A stretch of DNA of 50,453 nt from Patescibacteria group bacterium (GCA_030916945.1 JAUPVS010000005.1:1-50453), one strand, 5' to 3'. Shown: positions 24,782 through 34,036, counted from the stretch's first letter. Numbers and translations are program-made. Notes: generated by a model not told the origin, from the letters alone.

Positions 24782-26758
24782 CTACATTTTACTCTTGACA
24801 TCGGCGATGATGTCACGCAATTCGGCAGCTTTTTCGAACTGTAGGTTGGCGGCGGCCAAGTCCATTTGGCTGGTGAGGTCGCGAATAATGTGACCGTACT
24901 CGTCTTTAGGTATCTTTTTAAGATTGAGCTTAGCTGTTTTGGCCTCTTCTGGCAGGTCCGGTCGCATACCCTTCTCAATCGCTTTAGCGATGCCCTGCGG
25001 GGTAATGCCGTGCTTAGTGTTGTAGTCTTCTTGGATCTTGCGACGGCGGGTCGTTTCGTCCAAAGCTTTTTGCATGCTGCCAGTCACACGGTCGGCATAC
25101 ATAACAACCCGGCCTTCGATATGGCGGGCGGCGCGGCCAATGGTCTGGATCAAGGCCTGCTCACTGCGCAAGAAACCTTCTTTGTCGGCGTCTAAAATTG
25201 CCACCAGGCTAACTTCTGGCAAGTCCAAGCCTTCGCGCAGCAAGTTAATCCCCACCACCACGTCGTAGGTGCCAAGCCGTAGGTCACGCAGAATGTCGGT
25301 TCTTTCTAAAGTATCGACGTCACTATGCAGGTAGGTAACCTTAATGTTAATTTCTTTGAGGTATTCGGTCAGGTCTTCGGACATCCGCTTGGTCAGGGTT
25401 GTTACCAGAACGCGTTGGTTCTTGGCGACAGTGTCACGGATTTCGGCAATTAGGTCGTCAATCTGGCCTTCGACCGGCCTGATGGTAATTGGCGGGTCCA
25501 ATAAGCCAGTCGGGCGAATAACCTGTTGGGCTGGCGCAGGGCTGCGGCTTAGCTCGTAATCGGCCGGCGTGGCACTAACGTAGATTGCTTGGTTAACATG
25601 GTGCTCAAATTCACTAAAGGTAAGCGGGCGGTTATCGAGGGCGCTAGGCAAACGGAAGCCGTGATCCACCAAGACTTCTTTGCGGGCCCGGTCACCGTTG
25701 TACATACCACGCACCTGCGGCATGGTCATGTGTGACTCGTCGACCATTAGTAAGAAGTCGTCGGGAAAATAGTCTAACAAAGTGGCTGGCTGCTCGCCTG
25801 GCTCACGATTGGTTAGGTAGCGGCTGTAGTTTTCGATACCTTTTACAAAACCGGCCTCCTGGAGCATCTCTAGATCAAACCGCGTCCGCTGCTGCAGGCG
25901 TTGGGCTTCGAGCAACAAGCCCTTCTTCTTAAAGTAAGCCAGTCGGTCTTCGAGCTCCTTTTCGATATTGCCCATAGCAACCTTGAGCTTGTCATAGGGG
26001 GTTACATAGTGACTGCCCGGGAAAATCTTTAGCTCTTGCAAGCTAGCCAAAACTTCGCCAGTTAGCGGGTCGATCTTGGTTATTTTTTCGATGTCATCAC
26101 CAAAGAATTCAATCCGATAGGCTAACTCCTCACCAGCTGGGAAAACATCAACCACATCGCCACGCACCCGGAAGGTACTACGATGAAAGTCGATGTCATT
26201 ACGCTGGTACTGAATGTCGGTTAGTTGACGCAAGAACTTATCGCGCACCTTGCGTGTGCCCACCTGCAAGTCAATCGACAGGCCGTTATAGTCTTCGACC
26301 GAACCAATGCCGTAGATACAACTGACACTGGCCACGATAATAACGTCTTTGCGACTTAGCAGAGCGTCGGTGGCAGCGTGGCGCAGGCGGTCAATCTCTT
26401 CATTAATCTGACTATCTTTTTCTATATAAGTATCGCTGCGCGGAATATAAGCCTCCGGCTGGTAGTAGTCAAAGTAGCTAACAAAGTAGTGGACGGCGTT
26501 ATTTGGGAAATAGTTTTTGAACTCGCCATATAACTGGGCAGCCAGAGTTTTGTTGTGACTTAAAATTAGAGTTGGCTTTTGGGTGTTCTGGATGACATTG
26601 GCCATGGTAAAGGTCTTACCAGAGCCGGTGACACCCAGCAGGGTTTGCTCTTTAACGCCCTTTTCTAGGCCTTCGGTCAATTGTTTAATAGCCGTTGGCT
26701 GATCGCCCGTCGGCTTATATTTGGCGGTTAGTTTGAAGGGTGTGTTGCTCTGGGCCAT
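24782..26758 (-). CDS. uvrB: Excinuclease ABC subunit B
   Basis: Damage-verifying helicase-like subunit of nucleotide excision repair; works with UvrA and UvrC. The 658-aa protein has Walker A GVTGSGKT (42-49), the damage-binding beta-hairpin region starting about 92 ([13 protein letters not shown]), the MVDESH helicase motif, motif VI (QTIGRAARH) and a C-terminal UVR domain (about 624-658). All expected motifs are present and length is normal. It has its own leaderless promoter. uvrA and uvrC are not in the window. Confidence 0.98.
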   Translation of the reverse strand: MAQSNTPFKLTAKYKPTGDQPTAIKQLTEGLEKGVKEQTLLGVTGSGKTFTMANVIQNTQKPTLILSHNKTLAAQLYGEFKNYFPNNAVHYFVSYFDYYQPEAYIPRSDTYIEKDSQINEEIDRLRHAATDALLSRKDVIIVASVSCIYGIGSVEDYNGLSIDLQVGTRKVRDKFLRQLTDIQYQRNDIDFHRSTFRVRGDVVDVFPAGEELAYRIEFFGDDIEKITKIDPLTGEVLASLQELKIFPGSHYVTPYDKLKVAMGNIEKELEDRLAYFKKKGLLLEAQRLQQRTRFDLEMLQEAGFVKGIENYSRYLTNREPGEQPATLLDYFPDDFLLMVDESHMTMPQVRGMYNGDRARKEVLVDHGFRLPSALDNRPLTFSEFEHHVNQAIYVSATPADYELSRSPAPAQQVIRPTGLLDPPITIRPVEGQIDDLIAEIRDTVAKNQRVLVTTLTKRMSEDLTEYLKEINIKVTYLHSDVDTLERTDILRDLRLGTYDVVVGINLLREGLDLPEVSLVAILDADKEGFLRSEQALIQTIGRAARHIEGRVVMYADRVTGSMQKALDETTRRRKIQEDYNTKHGITPQGIAKAIEKGMRPDLPEEAKTAKLNLKKIPKDEYGHIIRDLTSQMDLAAANLQFEKAAELRDIIADVKSKM

Positions 26759-26764
26759 CTATAC

Positions 26765-26770
26765 ATTGTA
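26765..26770 (-). promoter_or_regulatory. Extended -10 of leaderless uvrB
   Basis: Minus strand TGC-TACAAT lies 6 nt before the uvrB ATG with no Shine-Dalgarno. Confidence 0.68.
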
Positions 26771-26774
26771 GCAT

Positions 26775-27383
26775 TTAGCCGTAATGTGGGGCATCACTGT
26801 CTAAATACCAACGGGCTAGCTCGTCCTTGAGGTCAATGTCGGCGTAGTCTTTTTCGAGCATCTTGATGACTTTAGCAACCAAGCGTTCGGGGTCGTCATC
26901 AAAAACTAGCATGTCGCGATTGGGCGCTTCGAGCTGTTCAACCAGCTGTTCAACCACCGCCGCCGTACCGCCACTATCGGTTAGTACTCCGCAAGGCATA
27001 TTACTCAACAGCGCCGTGGTGAATTCGTGCAAACTACCAAAACGGCCACCAATGGTGATAATGGCGTCACTGGACTGCACCAGGTGAATATCGCGACCAA
27101 CGTAGTGCATACCGGTAAAGTTCACGAAATCAAAGACGCCAATCGGTAGACGATACTTATGCAGGTGTTCACGTAAGCTGCTAGCCGGCGAAAAACCAAT
27201 ACTCATGCCACCGGCTTGTTTGGCGGCCTGAGCGGCGTAGTACGGCAAACCCACGGTTGCGCCAGTGGTTAGGGTATGGCCACTTTTGGCAATGGTTCGG
27301 CCCAATAGCTCGGCGTCGGCCCGACCGCTTTTGACAGTTCGCCCACCGGCCGCACCAGATACGCAGATACTAAAATTCATCAT
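26775..27383 (-). CDS. LOG/TIGR00725-like Rossmann-fold protein
   Basis: 202-aa protein with a Rossmann-type nucleotide-binding fold like the LOG (lysine-decarboxylase-like) superfamily. It has ICVSGAAGG at the N-terminus, LTTGATVGLPYYAA, and GGRFGSLHEFTTAL, corresponding to the GGxGTxxE active-site motif, here with Ser for Thr. LOG proteins are often phosphoribohydrolases acting on nucleotides, but members of the TIGR00725 branch are uncharacterised. Its start overlaps the stop of the upstream 411-aa gene as ATGA, so the two are translationally coupled. Confidence 0.78.
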   Translation of the reverse strand: MMNFSICVSGAAGGRTVKSGRADAELLGRTIAKSGHTLTTGATVGLPYYAAQAAKQAGGMSIGFSPASSLREHLHKYRLPIGVFDFVNFTGMHYVGRDIHLVQSSDAIITIGGRFGSLHEFTTALLSNMPCGVLTDSGGTAAVVEQLVEQLEAPNRDMLVFDDDPERLVAKVIKMLEKDYADIDLKDELARWYLDSDAPHYG

Positions 27384-28615
27384 AATTCTTCCGGCTTAAT
27401 GACATCGTTATCTAATTGTTCTAACACCTGTTGTTCCAGGTTCTTTTGACCCATGTAGCGCACAAATACTTCGTTCCACAGCGCTTCGCGGAAGTGGTAA
27501 ATAGCCCGTTCAGCATAGGGCGATTGGTTAACGTAACTGGCGGCAATGTCTAGTAGGTTCATGGTGACTGGTCGGCCAGCATGAACTTCGCCCACATAGT
27601 CAAGGTCACGCCAAAACTCGAGTTCCGGGTCTACCTTGAATAGTAGCTCTTCGGCCTGGCGCCAGTGCAAATCTTCGGGCTGAACGTGCGGTTCGAATAT
27701 CTCTGGATGGTATTCTTTTTCGAGCTTCCCAAAGTAGCGCTGGATCACCCGCCAGTGAATGGTTTGGCCAGCCATAACAGCCGCGCTCGACGGGTCAGCT
27801 ACTAAAGTATTAGCGACGATTTCACCAAACTTGGGCTGCATCTGCTTGAGTTTAAAGAAGGCCGAGTACAACCTAATCTCGTTTAGATAATGGAATAATA
27901 GCGGCATTACAAAAATTGTTACGCCGCGAAGGTTGTTTTCTTTAGAAATTGGTAACATCAAAATCACGCCCAGCTCTTTAAGATGAGTGATATTGTGACG
28001 TTTTTTGTGAACAAATGGGGTGGCAAAGGTTGCCCAGCGTTCGGCCGGCATTTCGACAATTTCCATATCGCGCGTCTCAAAATCACTCGGCTTGAGTTTT
28101 TTGTACTGCTCATTAAAGTGATTCAGCCAGTCGGGTGACTCAACAAAGCGCAGGGCGCCATAAATTTCGCCAAGTTTTTCGCGCTTCAGCATCGAATCAA
28201 CCGACCGATAGCCCAAGTGCTTCATAATTGCCTTGGGTGGCGTTTTTTTGAGCATGCCCTTGGCGACACTGGCTTTAAGCACCCAACACTTCTTAGACAC
28301 ATCAACGTCTTCCCAGGCCTTTTTAATCAGCGGCATCAGGGTGTCGACATCATTGGGGTCGGAGCCGCCAATTTGTTTAACCAAGTGCTGGTCATGTTTC
28401 TCGATAAGATTTAGGAGGGCGTAGTACAGTTCCTTGCCAGTGGTGTCATCGGGGTCTAGGCCAAGTTCTTGGGTTTTAAGGCGTAGTTTGCCGGTAATTT
28501 CGGCCGTTAAACGGATGTCAGCACTGGGGTTACCGCTCTCGGCTTCGAGCTGTTTGAGCGCCAACGAGAACATAGGTTCAGTAGCCCCCAACAGTTCCGA
28601 CAAAATCTTGCTCAT
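27380..28615 (-). CDS. Hypothetical protein, ~411 aa
   Basis: I do not recognise this protein. ATG 28615 is chosen because TAAGG lies 6 nt before it; an in-frame start at 28654 would nearly reach the pfkB stop. It is soluble, without a signal peptide or clear membrane segments, and mostly helical, with many Trp, His and charged residues. Notable stretches are TGKELYYALLNLIEKHDQHL, GYRSVDSMLKREKLGEIYGALRFVESPDW and KKRHNITHLKELG. No nucleotide-binding or metal motif stands out. It lies 44 bp after pfkB and is coupled by ATGA to the LOG-like gene. Confidence 0.75.
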   Translation of the reverse strand: MSKILSELLGATEPMFSLALKQLEAESGNPSADIRLTAEITGKLRLKTQELGLDPDDTTGKELYYALLNLIEKHDQHLVKQIGGSDPNDVDTLMPLIKKAWEDVDVSKKCWVLKASVAKGMLKKTPPKAIMKHLGYRSVDSMLKREKLGEIYGALRFVESPDWLNHFNEQYKKLKPSDFETRDMEIVEMPAERWATFATPFVHKKRHNITHLKELGVILMLPISKENNLRGVTIFVMPLLFHYLNEIRLYSAFFKLKQMQPKFGEIVANTLVADPSSAAVMAGQTIHWRVIQRYFGKLEKEYHPEIFEPHVQPEDLHWRQAEELLFKVDPELEFWRDLDYVGEVHAGRPVTMNLLDIAASYVNQSPYAERAIYHFREALWNEVFVRYMGQKNLEQQVLEQLDNDVIKPEEL

Positions 28616-28659
28616 ACTTACCTTAAGATTACCATGAGCGCTTTGGGTGGTCAAAGAAC

Positions 28660-29634
28660 TTAAGGTTTTGTGATTGGGTGTATGATCATCGGCATGGTGT
28701 GTAAGTGCGCACCGGCCTTAATAATGCCTGGTTTGGCACCTAAGTGACTAACCACGCTGGTCGAGTTGGCACTGGCAAATAGAATAGCTTTTTCCATTGG
28801 TTCGCCGGCGGCAATCATAGCCGTAAAACCACTACTAAAGGCATCGCCGGCTCCAGTCCGGTCTACCACCGGCACCTTGTCGTACATGCCGGCTTTGTAG
28901 ATTTTCTTGCCATCACAACCCACCGAACCCTTGGGACCATCGGTAATAATTACAAATGGAATGTGGTTGGCGGCGTGGCGAGCTAGTTCTTCGCAAGTAT
29001 CACCCCTAAATAACATTTGGGCTTCTTCCTTATTGACACTCAAGATACTAATGTCGGGTAAAAACTGCTTGAAGGAATGGCCCTTCTTGAGTTCTTTTTT
29101 GCCAGGGTTGATTGCCACTTTTATGTGGTGTTTGCGGGCGTAGGTCATGATTTTCTTGAGCGAATCAAGGTCACCGGATAGGGTTGTTATATAGAACCAA
29201 TCGGCCCGCACATTTTGAAAGTCGGCGGTTTTAATTTTCCAGTCAACCGATGCACCGCGGTAGGTTAGAATAGTGCGTTCGCCGTTGGGTGCCAATAACA
29301 AGGCCGAATAGCCAGTTCCCAATTTATCGGTGGTGTGCATCAGCTTGGTGCTGACGTTGTCGGCATGTAGATCGGCCACAATCGACTTACCGGCCAAGTC
29401 GTTACCCACCCGACCCAAAAAGGCGGTTGGGAAGCCCTGACGGGCGAAGGTTACGGCCGCGTTAGTCGCACCTCCACCAGTGGTAATGTAGACATTATCG
29501 ATATCGTTCTTAGTACCAAGTTCAAAGCTTTCGACCATGTCGCCGTCATCGTCTTTATGGGCCCTAAAAATCTCGCCCTGTAAAAAGACATCTTGCACGG
29601 CCGCCCCAATCGAAACAATTTTGGGCATCGTCAT
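28660..29634 (-). CDS. PfkB-family sugar/nucleoside kinase
   Basis: 324-aa ribokinase-type kinase. It has the N-terminal VSIGAAVQDVF, TTGGGATNAAVTFARQG of the sugar-binding site, and the C-terminal PfkB signature DRTGAGDAFSSGF with catalytic D264. The substrate cannot be read: fructose-6-phosphate, ribose, adenosine and fructose are all possible. It sits 4 bp after class II fructose-bisphosphate aldolase, and no PfkA-type phosphofructokinase is in the window. That makes a sugar-phosphate role reasonable but inferred. ATG 29634 has a second ATG two codons later; both lack a strong ribosome site. Confidence 0.88.
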   Translation of the reverse strand: MTMPKIVSIGAAVQDVFLQGEIFRAHKDDDGDMVESFELGTKNDIDNVYITTGGGATNAAVTFARQGFPTAFLGRVGNDLAGKSIVADLHADNVSTKLMHTTDKLGTGYSALLLAPNGERTILTYRGASVDWKIKTADFQNVRADWFYITTLSGDLDSLKKIMTYARKHHIKVAINPGKKELKKGHSFKQFLPDISILSVNKEEAQMLFRGDTCEELARHAANHIPFVIITDGPKGSVGCDGKKIYKAGMYDKVPVVDRTGAGDAFSSGFTAMIAAGEPMEKAILFASANSTSVVSHLGAKPGIIKAGAHLHTMPMIIHPITKP

Positions 29635-29638
29635 GGCT

Positions 29639-30553
29639 CTACTGTGGCTTAGCCTTGCCGGCCGAATTAAACATATCTAACTTTTCTTCGACAACTTTTT
29701 GAACTTCGTCTTCGACCTGGCGCATTAGTTTTACGACAGCGTATTCGGTAGGATTATCATCCAAGACTTTCTCTAAGGTCTGGCGATAGGCGATGCGCAT
29801 GTCGGAGTTAATATTTACTTTTGTAACACCAATCTTAACAGCATCAACAAAATAATGTGCCGGCGTGCCGCTGCCACCATGCAAGCTAATATTGCAGGTA
29901 ATGGCTTTGCGGATTTCTTTAAGTAGCACTATGTCTAAGTGTTTGGGTACCGGGTACTTGCCGTGTAGGTTGCCGATAGCAGCCGCAAAAGTGTCGATAC
30001 CGGTGGCTTGCACAAACTTCTGGGCATTTTCGGGAGTGCTAAAGGTTTCTTTAATGGCTTTGTAGTCGATCTTTTCGGTGTGCAAGTTAGAGCTGCCGGC
30101 AAAGTAGTGCATTTCGCTCTCGACCAGAGCACCAGTTAGTCGGGCACAGGCTACCACCCGCTGGGTGGCGTCGATAATTTCTTCGTCAGTAGCGTCGTGA
30201 TTGGCCTGGCTGACATCAATGTGAATGAACTCAAAGCCCGCCTCAATACCGGCAATGGCATCTTCGACGGTTGGCGAGTGATCCAGGTTAATGTACATCT
30301 CGACACCATACTCATCCTTATAGTTGTCGACCATGTCACGGACGTTGTCATGGCCTAATACGTCGACTTCGCCCTTGCTAACTTCAACCAAAACCGGCGC
30401 GTTCTTGTTCTTGGCAGCGCGCACCACGGCCCGCAATGTTTCTTGATTATCTAAATTGAATGCACCCAGGGCGTAGTGACCATGGCGGGCTCGATCCATG
30501 GCTTCCCGGGCCAATTGGCAGTTTTCACGAATTTGTCGGAGTGTCAGTGGCAT
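29639..30553 (-). CDS. fba: Class II fructose-bisphosphate aldolase
   Basis: Zn-dependent aldolase that cleaves or forms fructose-1,6-bisphosphate. The 304-aa protein has the catalytic D91 and zinc ligand H92 (INLDHSP), H197 (GNLHGKY) and H225 (SLHGGSG), followed by GVTKVNINSDMR of the phosphate site. Related tagatose-bisphosphate aldolases share this pattern, so substrate preference is not certain. It heads an operon with the PfkB kinase. A TACAAT box and AAAGG precede it on a short leader. Confidence 0.92.
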   Translation of the reverse strand: MPLTLRQIRENCQLAREAMDRARHGHYALGAFNLDNQETLRAVVRAAKNKNAPVLVEVSKGEVDVLGHDNVRDMVDNYKDEYGVEMYINLDHSPTVEDAIAGIEAGFEFIHIDVSQANHDATDEEIIDATQRVVACARLTGALVESEMHYFAGSSNLHTEKIDYKAIKETFSTPENAQKFVQATGIDTFAAAIGNLHGKYPVPKHLDIVLLKEIRKAITCNISLHGGSGTPAHYFVDAVKIGVTKVNINSDMRIAYRQTLEKVLDDNPTEYAVVKLMRQVEDEVQKVVEEKLDMFNSAGKAKPQ

Positions 30554-30565
30554 TTGTATATAAAA

Positions 30566-30582
30566 CCTTTCGTCCTATTGTA
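30566..30582 (-). promoter_or_regulatory. fba promoter -10 and ribosome site
   Basis: Minus strand TACAAT (30577-30582) followed by AAAGG (30566-30570), 12 nt before the ATG; a leadered gene. Confidence 0.55.
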
Positions 30583-30616
30583 ACCGCTCATGCTTGCTTT
30601 TACCACTCTTTCTTCT

Positions 30617-30622
30617 TAACCT
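30617..30622 (+). promoter_or_regulatory. Possible -10 of the leaderless gene at 30629
   Basis: TAACCT lies 6 nt before the ATG, the spacing seen at other leaderless genes, but the hexamer is a weak match. Confidence 0.4.
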
Positions 30623-30628
30623 AAGCTT

Positions 30629-31120
30629 ATGCCCAAAAACATCTACTTTGACCGCGAATTAACCGCTCTTGAGGTGCGTGATCCACTTCTACAGGCCTGC
30701 CGACAGACGGCTCGTGAGTTTGATTTGTACGCTGGTTTTGTACAGAACCAACAGTCAGCTTTCCCTTACGATCAACGACGCTGGCCGGTCAGTCGACGCA
30801 CCCGTATTGGTAACGGCAAGCACAGAGAATGGAGCGTTCAGTTCCAGCATGAACCGCTCGGTACTAACAGAATAACCAAAGCCGGAAGTATAGTTGTTAG
30901 AAGTCTAGTCGACCCCAGTACGATGCGTTATGGTGGCTTTGAGTACGGCAAATACGGTTCAGACGAACCAACGCCAACCTACCGGCAAATTGACCTCTAT
31001 ACTCCCTCGGAGCTAGGGTTGTGGCGACCACAAGACCCCGACCCCGAGTTATTCGAAGCGGCCGTGGCTGCCATCGAAGCCGAGCTGGCGGTGCCGCCAA
31101 CCTTATTTGATGCTAGCTAG
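30629..31120 (+). CDS. Hypothetical protein, 163 aa
   Basis: Not recognised. A soluble protein without signal peptide or membrane segment. It is rich in Arg, Pro and aromatic residues (RRWPVSRRTRIGNGKHREWSV, YGGFEYGKYGSDEPT), with a Glu/Ala-rich helical C-terminus. No catalytic motif is evident. It is the only plus-strand gene within the carbon-metabolism block, and its 3' end overlaps convergent tktC by 8 bp; both stops come from the shared palindrome CTAGCTAG. Confidence 0.7.
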   Translation: MPKNIYFDRELTALEVRDPLLQACRQTAREFDLYAGFVQNQQSAFPYDQRRWPVSRRTRIGNGKHREWSVQFQHEPLGTNRITKAGSIVVRSLVDPSTMRYGGFEYGKYGSDEPTPTYRQIDLYTPSELGLWRPQDPDPELFEAAVAAIEAELAVPPTLFDAS

Positions 31121-32087
31121 TTAAGTTATGGGCCGCCAAAGCAATATGCTTGGCTGTTAAACCAAAATGTTCTAGGAGTTCCTTGGGTTCACCTGATTCG
31201 CCAAAGTGATCCTTCATTCCCAGGCGCTGGACTGGTACCGGATGATGTTCACTTAAGAATTCGGCGATAGCACCACCCAAGCCACCGGCAATCTGACCTT
31301 CTTCGACCGTGATAACGCTGCCAGTTTTTTGGGCACTAGCCAAAATGGTGGCGCCATCAAGCGGCTTGATTGTTGGGCAATGCACTACCTCGGCATCAAT
31401 ACCGTCTTTAAACAGCATCTCGGCAGCTGCTAGTGCCTGAAAGGTCATCGTACCGGTGGCAACAATGGTCAGATGCTTGCCTTCGCTTAAAACATAGGCC
31501 TTACCAATTTCGAAGGGTGTATCTTTGGTGGTAAACACCGGTGTGGCTTCGCGGGCTAGCCGCATATAATTCGGGCGTTTGTCGGCCGCCATGGCCAAGG
31601 TAGCTTTTTCGGCCTCAACGCTATCGCCCGGGGCAAGTACGACCATATTAGGCAGCACGCGCATTAGGGCCAGGTCTTCTAGCATCTGGTGGGTGGCACC
31701 GTCTTTGCCGGTATACAAGCCAGCGTGCGAGCCAATAATCTTGACGGGGCGGTCGTTTAAGCAAATCGTGGTGCGAATCTGCTCCCAGTTACGACCCGGG
31801 CTAAAGGCCGCGTAGCTACTAACAAACGGTATCTTGCCCATGGCAGCCAGGCCGGAACCAACCGTGACCAAGTTCTGCTCGGCCACGCCAATTTCGATAA
31901 ACCGTTCCGGAAAAGCTTCTTTAAACGGTGCCATCTGAGTCGATTCGGTTAGGTCGGCACAGGCACCAACGACGTCTTCGCTAGTTTGGCCAGCCGCCAA
32001 TAAACCGCGGCCAAAGCCCTTACGGGTTGGCTCCATGTCGAACTCATCCTTCAAGTAGTCTTTAGCAACCAGATGCATACTACTCAT
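31113..32087 (-). CDS. Transketolase, C-terminal subunit
   Basis: Pyrimidine-binding and C-terminal half of a split transketolase (324 aa). It has GRGLLAAGQTSEDVVGACADL, the catalytic Glu region RFIEIGVAEQNLVTVGSGLAAMG, GAHAGL-like SHAGLYTGKDGATHQ and the C-terminal transketolase domain. Start ATG 32087 has AGGAG 6 nt upstream and overlaps the N-terminal subunit stop by 8 nt; in-frame upstream starts lack this site. It works as a heteromer with the preceding gene, as known for archaeal and some bacterial split enzymes. Confidence 0.93.
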   Translation of the reverse strand: MSSMHLVAKDYLKDEFDMEPTRKGFGRGLLAAGQTSEDVVGACADLTESTQMAPFKEAFPERFIEIGVAEQNLVTVGSGLAAMGKIPFVSSYAAFSPGRNWEQIRTTICLNDRPVKIIGSHAGLYTGKDGATHQMLEDLALMRVLPNMVVLAPGDSVEAEKATLAMAADKRPNYMRLAREATPVFTTKDTPFEIGKAYVLSEGKHLTIVATGTMTFQALAAAEMLFKDGIDAEVVHCPTIKPLDGATILASAQKTGSVITVEEGQIAGGLGGAIAEFLSEHHPVPVQRLGMKDHFGESGEPKELLEHFGLTAKHIALAAHNLTS

Positions 32088-32934
32088 GTTCGCTCCTAAT
32101 TTTGCCACCTAAGGTCCGTAGCTCGTGCAGGGCTTTCTTGGCTTGCTCATGATTGGGTGGAGAGCCGTGCCAGTGGAAGTCATATTCCATAAAGTCGACG
32201 CCCTTACCGGGGACGGTGTGGGCGATAATAATCACTGGTTTTTCAACAATCGCTCGGGCCATGGCGGCGGCGTCAATGATCGCTTCCATATTATTGCCGT
32301 CAATTTCAATAACATGCCAGCCAAAGGCTTCCCATTTGGCTTTAAGGTTCTCGAGCGGCATGACTGACTCGGTTGGCCCATCAATCTGAATATTATTGCG
32401 GTCAAGGATGGCAATGATGTTATTGAGCTTGTATTTAGAGGCCAGCATGGCGGCTTCCCAGATGTTGCCCTCGTCCAATTCGCCATCGCCCATCACCACA
32501 TAGACCCAGCGATAGAAATCTTTATTCATACGCATGGCTAGAGCCATTCCGGCGGCCTGGCTGAGGCCGCAGCCCAATGGTCCGCTAGTGTTCTCGAGGC
32601 CGGGTAGCCTGGTGCGTTCCGGGTGACCTTGCAGGCGTGAACCAAAGGCACGCAGCGTCATTAGCTCTTTCTTATCAAAGTAGCCGGCTTCGGCCATGGC
32701 AGCGTACTGAACCGGCACACAGTGGCCATTACTTAGCAGCAGCATGTCACGCTGGCTCCAGTTGGGCTTAGCCGGGTCGTGTTTGAGGATATCAAAATAC
32801 AAGGCAGTAAAAATATCAGCCAAACCAAGCGGACCGGCGCTATGGCCGCTACCAGCCTGTTCGAGCATGCTAATAATATCCTCACGGATGGTATTGGCCT
32901 TGAGCTCCAGCTCTTGAATGGTTAGTTTTGGCAT
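32080..32934 (-). CDS. Transketolase, N-terminal (TPP-binding) subunit
   Basis: 284-aa half transketolase. It contains GSGHSAGPLGLADI, SNGHCVPVQYA, ENTSGPLGCGLSQAAGMA and the thiamine diphosphate motif from GDGELDEGN (149) to LDRNN. It ends near residue 284, and the remaining transketolase domains are encoded by the next gene, so the enzyme is split into two ORFs. Reaction: transfer of two-carbon units between sugar phosphates in the non-oxidative pentose phosphate pathway. It lies 5 bp after the epimerase-like gene. Confidence 0.95.
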   Translation of the reverse strand: MPKLTIQELELKANTIREDIISMLEQAGSGHSAGPLGLADIFTALYFDILKHDPAKPNWSQRDMLLLSNGHCVPVQYAAMAEAGYFDKKELMTLRAFGSRLQGHPERTRLPGLENTSGPLGCGLSQAAGMALAMRMNKDFYRWVYVVMGDGELDEGNIWEAAMLASKYKLNNIIAILDRNNIQIDGPTESVMPLENLKAKWEAFGWHVIEIDGNNMEAIIDAAAMARAIVEKPVIIIAHTVPGKGVDFMEYDFHWHGSPPNHEQAKKALHELRTLGGKIRSEHE

Positions 32935-32939
32935 TGTTT

Positions 32940-33572
32940 TTATTTCCCTAGCTTCTTCTTAAGTGTAGCATAAGCGGCAGCTGGATTCGAGGCTTTTTGA
33001 ATGGCTCCGCCGACATTTAAAACATCGATGCCGCCAGCCGCTAACAAATGAATATTATTCTCGTTAACGCCGCCATCCCAACCGATCTCTAGGCTGGGCT
33101 TAAGCTGCTTTAAGGCCTGGGCCTTAATCAGTAAATTAAGGTCGGCGGTGCCACCAAACTTACCAAGCTCACCACTAAAGATCAAGACATGATCGATATA
33201 CTCCAGGGCTGGCTTAATGGCGCTGGCTGGCGTTTCCGGCAATAGCGCCACACCCACCTTAACTTTGAGTTTGCGCAGAATCTTGGCAAAGGCCACAAAG
33301 TTACCATCGGCTTCGGCATGAACAATTACCATATGAACCTTAGCCTGGACAATCTGCCGCATCCACTTAGTGGGATCTTGGTACATCAGGTGCAAGTCAA
33401 CCAGCAAGCCGGGCGGCCAGCTAATTTCTTCTAAAGAAACTGTCTTGGTGGGCGCAAAGACTCCATCGGTTAGATCAATCTGAACCCGCTTGGCCAGACC
33501 CTTGACCCGTTTTAACTGAGCCTGATAGGTCGAAAGGTCTTTGGCGAGTATTGTGGGACAAACTAGCGCCAT
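32940..33572 (-). CDS. Ribulose-phosphate 3-epimerase family protein, divergent
   Basis: 210-aa TIM-barrel protein of the Rpe family, expected to interconvert ribulose-5-P and xylulose-5-P. ATG 33572 is chosen for AGAGG upstream and for not overlapping rpiB. It has CPTILAKDL, IDLTDGVFAP, LHLM with H61 and WDGGVNENN with D166. The first His ligand of the metal site (HxDxMD) is Gln31 here (VQIDLTD), and the Gly-rich GFGGQ phosphate loop is altered to GKFGGT. It may still be an epimerase given its place between rpiB and tktN, but changed chemistry is possible. Confidence 0.82.
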   Translation of the reverse strand: MALVCPTILAKDLSTYQAQLKRVKGLAKRVQIDLTDGVFAPTKTVSLEEISWPPGLLVDLHLMYQDPTKWMRQIVQAKVHMVIVHAEADGNFVAFAKILRKLKVKVGVALLPETPASAIKPALEYIDHVLIFSGELGKFGGTADLNLLIKAQALKQLKPSLEIGWDGGVNENNIHLLAAGGIDVLNVGGAIQKASNPAAAYATLKKKLGK

Positions 33573-33582
33573 CCGGTTACCT

Positions 33583-34032
33583 CTAGCCAAGCTCGTCAAG
33601 CTGTTTAATTCGACGCGAAAAGCGATCGGCTCCCAAGAATGGTGTTTTGAGCCAGACTTCTACCAACTCAATCACCTGATTAAAGTCGGTCAGCTCGTGC
33701 GATGGCAAGCACATGACGTTACTGTCACTGTCGTTGCGAGCGGCCCGGGCTTCGTTCCCGTTCCAGATTAAGCTAGCGCGCACGCCTTTAAAGCGGTTGG
33801 CGGCCATGCACATACCCTGACCACTGCCACAGATTAGAATCGCTTTGGCTTCGGGGTCGCCGCTACCTAGCAACGACTTGGCGGCCTGAGAGGCAAACTG
33901 CGTAAAGTCGTCATTGGGGTCCAGCGTGGCGTTACCGGCTTCGACCACTTCGTAACCGCGAGTCTGGAGATACTCCATTAACTTGCCCTTTAGTTCAAAT
34001 CCGTTATGGTCGGCACCAATAAATATCTTCAT
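33583..34032 (-). CDS. rpiB: Ribose-5-phosphate isomerase B
   Basis: RpiB/LacA/LacB-fold isomerase interconverting ribose-5-P and ribulose-5-P. The 149-aa protein has the N-terminal IFIGADHNGFELK (D8, H9) and the active-site Cys68 in ICGSGQGM with the following NRFKGVRA. The C-terminal region NDSDSNVMCLPSHE is standard. It lies 4 bp after gap and 10 bp before the epimerase-like gene in one operon, which fixes the sugar-phosphate role better than sequence alone. Confidence 0.95.
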   Translation of the reverse strand: MKIFIGADHNGFELKGKLMEYLQTRGYEVVEAGNATLDPNDDFTQFASQAAKSLLGSGDPEAKAILICGSGQGMCMAANRFKGVRASLIWNGNEARAARNDSDSNVMCLPSHELTDFNQVIELVEVWLKTPFLGADRFSRRIKQLDELG

Positions 34033-34036
34033 AGGT

